Origin: Kaistia granuli DSM 23481
Lineage (GTDB): Bacteria > Pseudomonadota > Alphaproteobacteria > Rhizobiales > Kaistiaceae
Assembly: GCF_000380505.1 (NCBI RefSeq)
Contig: NZ_AQYH01000008.1
Coordinates: 372,001 to 436,000 of the forward strand
Length of the DNA stretch: 64,000 nt
Direction: 5' to 3'
The stretch's first letter is position 1. Every line of letters begins with the position of its first letter. Of this stretch, positions 60,897 through 64,000 are shown piece by piece. The notes under the pieces are model-generated. The model was not told the origin of the DNA. It saw nothing but the letters and a program-made list of their open reading frames with translations, and searched no databases. The position numbers and the translations under genes are program-made.

Positions 60897-62807
60897 TTGC
60901 AGCCCAACACTGCCCCCCTCGCGGAGACGGGCCACACCACCCTTCTCACGGCCCGGGACATCACCAAGACCTTCGACCGCACGCGGGCTCTCCAGGGCGC
61001 CAATTTCGAATTGCGCGAGGGCGAGGTGCACGGCCTGCTGGGTGCCAACGGCGCCGGCAAGTCGACACTCTCCAAGGTCATTTCCGGCCACTACACGCTC
61101 GACAGCGGCGAACTCACCTATCGCGGCCACGAGATCCGCCTGCGTTCGACGCGCGACGCGCTCCGCATCGGCATCGCCATCGTCATGCAGGAGACCAGCC
61201 TCGTCCCCGACCTGACGGTGCTCGAAAACATCTTCCTGCCCGAACTCGGCCGGCCCGGCCGCCTCGACTACAGCGAATTGCGCCGGCGCGGCCAGGAGAT
61301 CCTGAACGATCTCGGCCAGGGCGACAGCCTGCCCTTCGACTGGGAAGTCCGCCGCCTCTCGTCGGCCCAGAAGCAACTGGTCGAGATCGCCAAGGCGCTC
61401 GGCGTGCGCGCCAAGCTGCTGATCTTCGACGAGCCGACGGCGTCGCTCAGCCCCGGCGAGGCGGAGCGCCTGTTCGACATCATGGCGCGGCTGCGCTCGT
61501 CCGGCCACGGCCTGGTCTTCGTCTCGCACCGTCTGGAAGAAGTCTTCGCCATCACCGACCGCGTCACCGTCATGCGCGAGGGCCGCACGGTGATGAACGC
61601 GCACCCGACCGCGACGCTGTCGCAGGCCGAGCTGATCCGCGCCATGGTCGGCGCCGAGCTTGGCGCGATCTACGAGCGCGGTGAAAGCCACCACGTCGCC
61701 GAGACCGACGCGCCGGTGGCGCTTGAAGTGCGCAATCTCGCCTCGGCGCCTGCCGTGCGCGATGTCTCCTTCTCGGTCCGCAAGGGCGAGATCCTCGGAA
61801 TTGGCGGCCTGGTCGGCGCCGGCCGGTCGGAGACGGTCGAGGCGATTTTCGGCCTCCGGCCCCGCACCGGCGGCGAGGTCACGCTCGGGGGCAAGAAGCT
61901 CCGCGCCGACAGCCCGCAGACGGCGATCCGCGCCGGCCTCGGCTTCGTCGCCGAGGACCGCCGCACGCAGAACATCGTCCCCGACCTCTCGGTGAAGGAG
62001 AACCTGCTGCTCGCGCATCTCGGCGCGCATCGCGGCTTCTTCTGCAGCTACGCCTCGCGCGAGAAGAAGGTGAAGGAGCTGCTCGCCAAGCTCGGCATGC
62101 CCGAGGACCGGGTGGCGGACGCGTCGATGCTGAACTTCTCCGGCGGCATGCAGCAGAAGATCATCATCGCCCGCTGGCTGCTGCTCGAGCCGGACGTGCT
62201 GATCCTCGACGAGCCGACCAAGGGCGTCGACATCGGCACCCGCGCCTCGATCTACGCGATGCTGCGCGACATCGCGGCCGAGGGCGTCGCCCTCGTCGTC
62301 GTCTCCTCCGATTTCGAGGAGCTGCTCGGCCTCTCCGACCGCGTCGTCGTGATCAGCGACGGCCGCACCATCGCCGACCTGCCGAGCGCCATGCTCGACG
62401 AGGAAAGCCTGACGCTGCTGGCAGCGCCGCGCACCTCGATGGTGCGCAATACCGAGATGCTCAACGGCCTCGCCCGCGAGCATGGCGGCTCCGGCTTCTG
62501 GGCGCTGATCGAGGGCGAGCGGCTGATCTGCCTGAACGCCGTCGTCAGCAACCCCGCGCTCGATCCCGGCTTCCGGGCCGGACAGGCGCGCGAGCTCGGC
62601 GCGACCCAGATTCCCGAGGCGCTCCGCCGCCGCGAGCCGATCTTCGTGCCCGAGGCGGACAGGAGCCGCACCACGCTGGTGGTGCCGATGACCAGCCCGC
62701 GCGGCCACGACCTCGGCTGGGTCGGGCTGTCGCTGCCGGCCGACCGGCCGCTGCCCGCGCCCGACACGATCAAATCCCGCATCGACACCATGGCGGCAAC
62801 GCTGTGA
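60897..62807 (+). CDS. Sugar ABC transporter ATP-binding protein with C-terminal GAF-like extension
   Basis: CUT2 ATPase of 636 residues, about 130 longer than usual RbsA. Domain 1 has GANGAGKST, LSSAQKQLVEIAKAL and LLIFDEPTASL; domain 2 has GLVGAGRSE, FSGGMQQKIIIARW and VLILDEPTKGVD. From about residue 512 a non-ATPase domain follows (GGSGFWALIEGERLICLNAV, then IPEALRRREPIFVPE, TLVVPMTSP, LGWVGLSLPADRP) with the alternating strands of a GAF fold. The start is TTG at 60897 after AGGAGC; no in-frame ATG lies before the first domain. Its stop overlaps the permease start (GTGA). Confidence 0.88.
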   Translation: MQPNTAPLAETGHTTLLTARDITKTFDRTRALQGANFELREGEVHGLLGANGAGKSTLSKVISGHYTLDSGELTYRGHEIRLRSTRDALRIGIAIVMQETSLVPDLTVLENIFLPELGRPGRLDYSELRRRGQEILNDLGQGDSLPFDWEVRRLSSAQKQLVEIAKALGVRAKLLIFDEPTASLSPGEAERLFDIMARLRSSGHGLVFVSHRLEEVFAITDRVTVMREGRTVMNAHPTATLSQAELIRAMVGAELGAIYERGESHHVAETDAPVALEVRNLASAPAVRDVSFSVRKGEILGIGGLVGAGRSETVEAIFGLRPRTGGEVTLGGKKLRADSPQTAIRAGLGFVAEDRRTQNIVPDLSVKENLLLAHLGAHRGFFCSYASREKKVKELLAKLGMPEDRVADASMLNFSGGMQQKIIIARWLLLEPDVLILDEPTKGVDIGTRASIYAMLRDIAAEGVALVVVSSDFEELLGLSDRVVVISDGRTIADLPSAMLDEESLTLLAAPRTSMVRNTEMLNGLAREHGGSGFWALIEGERLICLNAVVSNPALDPGFRAGQARELGATQIPEALRRREPIFVPEADRSRTTLVVPMTSPRGHDLGWVGLSLPADRPLPAPDTIKSRIDTMAATL

Positions 62808-63805
62808 CCAAGGATCCTTCGACCATGGCCAACACCGAAACCCTCAACCGCCGGGCGCCCGCCTCGCCGCTCAAGCAGTTCGCGCAGCGGCTCGAAGTCC
62901 GCATGCTGCTGCTGGCGCTGCTGATCGCCGTCTGCCTGTCCTTCCTGTCGCCCTTCTTCCTGACCAAGTCCAACATCTTCAACCTTCTGGACCAGTCGGT
63001 GGTGATCGGCATCGTCGCCGTCGGCATGACCTTCGTCATCCTGACCGGCGGCATCGACCTCTCGGTCGGCTCCGTCGCGGGGCTGACCGGCATCATCCTC
63101 GGCCTGTCGCTGCAGCATGTGCCGATCGTGCCGGCGATCGGCATCGCCGTCGTCGCCGGCGGCTTCATCGGCCTGATCTCGGGAACGCTGATCACCGTGT
63201 TCGGCCTCGCGCCCTTCGTGGTGACGCTCGGCGTCATGGCGATCGGCCGCAGCCTCGCCTACATCTTCTCCGGCCAGACGGCGATCTCGAACATCCCCGA
63301 GGCGATGCAGAACATCGTCTACACCGATGTCCTCGGCATCCCGTCCAACGTGCTGTTCCTGATCGCGCTCTACGCCGCCGCCTGGGGCTATCTGACCTAC
63401 ACCAAGGGCGGCCGCACCATCTATGCGGTGGGCTCCAACAAGGAAGCCGCCCGCGCCGCCGGCCTCAACACCACCTTCTATTCGATCCTGCCCTATGTGC
63501 TGTCCGGCGCCTTCGCCGCCGTCGCCATCACCTTCTCGATCAGCCAGCTGCTCTCGGCTGATCCGCTGATGGGCAACCAGATGGAACTCGACGCCATCGC
63601 GGCGGTCGTCATCGGCGGCGCCAGCCTCTATGGCGGCCGCGGCTCGATGATCGGCACGCTGATCGGCGTCTTCATCATGGTGATGATCCGCAACGGGCTG
63701 AACCTGATGGGCGTCTCGCCCTTCTGGCAGGGCACCGCGATCGGCACCATCATCATCCTGGCGCTCCTGGTCGAGCGCCTGGTTTCCTCGAGGATCAGCC
63801 GATGA
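62804..63805 (+). CDS. Sugar ABC transporter permease (CUT2 type, RbsC-like)
   Basis: Inner-membrane permease of 333 residues with about eight to ten helices. It contains the family hallmark GMTFVILTGGIDLSVGSVAGLTG, LGVMAIGRSLAYIFSGQTAI, and GSNKEAARAAGLNT in the cytoplasmic loop that contacts the ATPase, then VVIGGASLYGGRGSMIGTLIG. Start is GTG at 62804 overlapping the ATPase stop; an ATG at 62825 is an alternative with AAGGAT upstream. The stop overlaps the next gene (ATGA). Confidence 0.92.
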   Translation: MTKDPSTMANTETLNRRAPASPLKQFAQRLEVRMLLLALLIAVCLSFLSPFFLTKSNIFNLLDQSVVIGIVAVGMTFVILTGGIDLSVGSVAGLTGIILGLSLQHVPIVPAIGIAVVAGGFIGLISGTLITVFGLAPFVVTLGVMAIGRSLAYIFSGQTAISNIPEAMQNIVYTDVLGIPSNVLFLIALYAAAWGYLTYTKGGRTIYAVGSNKEAARAAGLNTTFYSILPYVLSGAFAAVAITFSISQLLSADPLMGNQMELDAIAAVVIGGASLYGGRGSMIGTLIGVFIMVMIRNGLNLMGVSPFWQGTAIGTIIILALLVERLVSSRISR

Positions 63806-64000
63806 GCCAAGCCCCCTCCCTCGCAATCCGGCTCTTCGGCACCGACGAGCCCGTCACGCCGCTCCGCCTGTTGAGGGCGGGGGCGCTCACCGCCGAGCTC
63901 GATACCGGCAATCTCCGCCATATCCGCTATGCCGGCGTCGAGATCATCCGCGCCGTCTCCTTCATCGTCCGCGACAAGAACTGGGGTACCTACAACCCGA
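63802..64000 (+). CDS. Partial gene, D-apionate lactonase-like (candidate)
   Basis: Only the first 66 codons are in the window. The N-terminus MSQAPSLAIRLFGTDEPV is followed by LRAGALTAELDTGNLRHIRYAG and FIVRDKNWGTYNP. The LRAG...LDTGNLRHIR...RDKNWGT pattern resembles the ApnL/D-apionate lactonase family, but I recall this from memory and cannot align it here. The ATGA overlap with the permease shows it belongs to the transport operon. If correct, the transporter could import D-apiose or apionate. Confidence 0.45.
   Translation, partial: MSQAPSLAIRLFGTDEPVTPLRLLRAGALTAELDTGNLRHIRYAGVEIIRAVSFIVRDKNWGTYNP

Noticed and set aside
59823-62708. Minus-strand open frame of about 961 codons opposite the receptor and ATPase genes
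   Set aside because: It covers two genes with clear domains on the plus strand and encodes low-complexity Arg/Ala/Asp-rich sequence with no motif.

Overview
The window is high-GC DNA with dense, short-spaced genes, frequent ATGA/GTGA overlaps and many ABC importers. The gene set (choXWV with a BetI-type regulator, an lpiA/mprF-acvB pair, a PQQ glucose dehydrogenase, taurine/sulfonate uptake, and MlrC, RidA and fuconate dehydratase genes) points to an alphaproteobacterium, most likely a soil or rhizosphere member of the Hyphomicrobiales (Rhizobiales). I could not fix a genus. No rRNA, tRNA, CRISPR, phage or transposase gene was seen, and nothing looks recently transferred.

Layout. 1-4031: a sugar ABC importer (rbsB-rbsA-rbsC type, minus strand) with a divergent GntR/FCD regulator. 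4118-14696: housekeeping and envelope genes (nucleoside deaminase, ion channel with zinc ribbon, Ogt, epimerase, DUF423, RF3, YjbR, MltB-type transglycosylase, small hydrolase, membrane glucose dehydrogenase). 15047-17922: a sulfonate/taurine importer preceded by a six-codon Cys-ending leader ORF. 18035-30393: patatin-like lipoprotein, hemerythrin, LemA-DUF2207, DoxX, mprF-acvB, M29 aminopeptidase, MFS pump. 30530-38817: MlrC/RidA and SDR/D-threonine-aldolase-like genes, a coiled-coil protein, L-fuconate dehydratase, a prokaryotic ionotropic-glutamate-receptor-like protein and small unknowns. 38872-45163: an endostatin-like secreted protein, a BetI-aldehyde dehydrogenase fusion, and the divergent choline importer choXWV. 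45167-53216: a polyamine-type ABC importer followed by a class V aminotransferase, an LLM flavin monooxygenase and an M24 peptidase. 53395-58628: gluconokinase, then a GH130 / GT4-fusion / phosphomannose isomerase operon. 58960-64000: a second GntR regulator with a sugar ABC importer whose ATPase carries a GAF-like tail, running into a partial gene resembling D-apionate lactonase.

How the parts fit. Most of the window serves scavenging: sugars, sulfonates, choline, polyamine-like or amino compounds, and D-amino-acid or peptide derivatives, each with uptake beside catabolic or regulatory genes. The most unusual object is the 669-residue protein at 39688-41697. Its N-terminal third is a BetI repressor and the rest is a BetB-like aldehyde dehydrogenase that has lost the catalytic Cys, the oxyanion-hole Asn, the NAD loop and the C-terminal signature. 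It faces choXWV across a 352-bp gap holding two BetI-like inverted repeats. I propose a one-component regulator whose effector sensor is a dead enzyme. Other points worth a second look are the MTTRLC leader, the receptor-channel gene, the ATPase-GAF fusion, the endostatin-like protein and the mannose operon.
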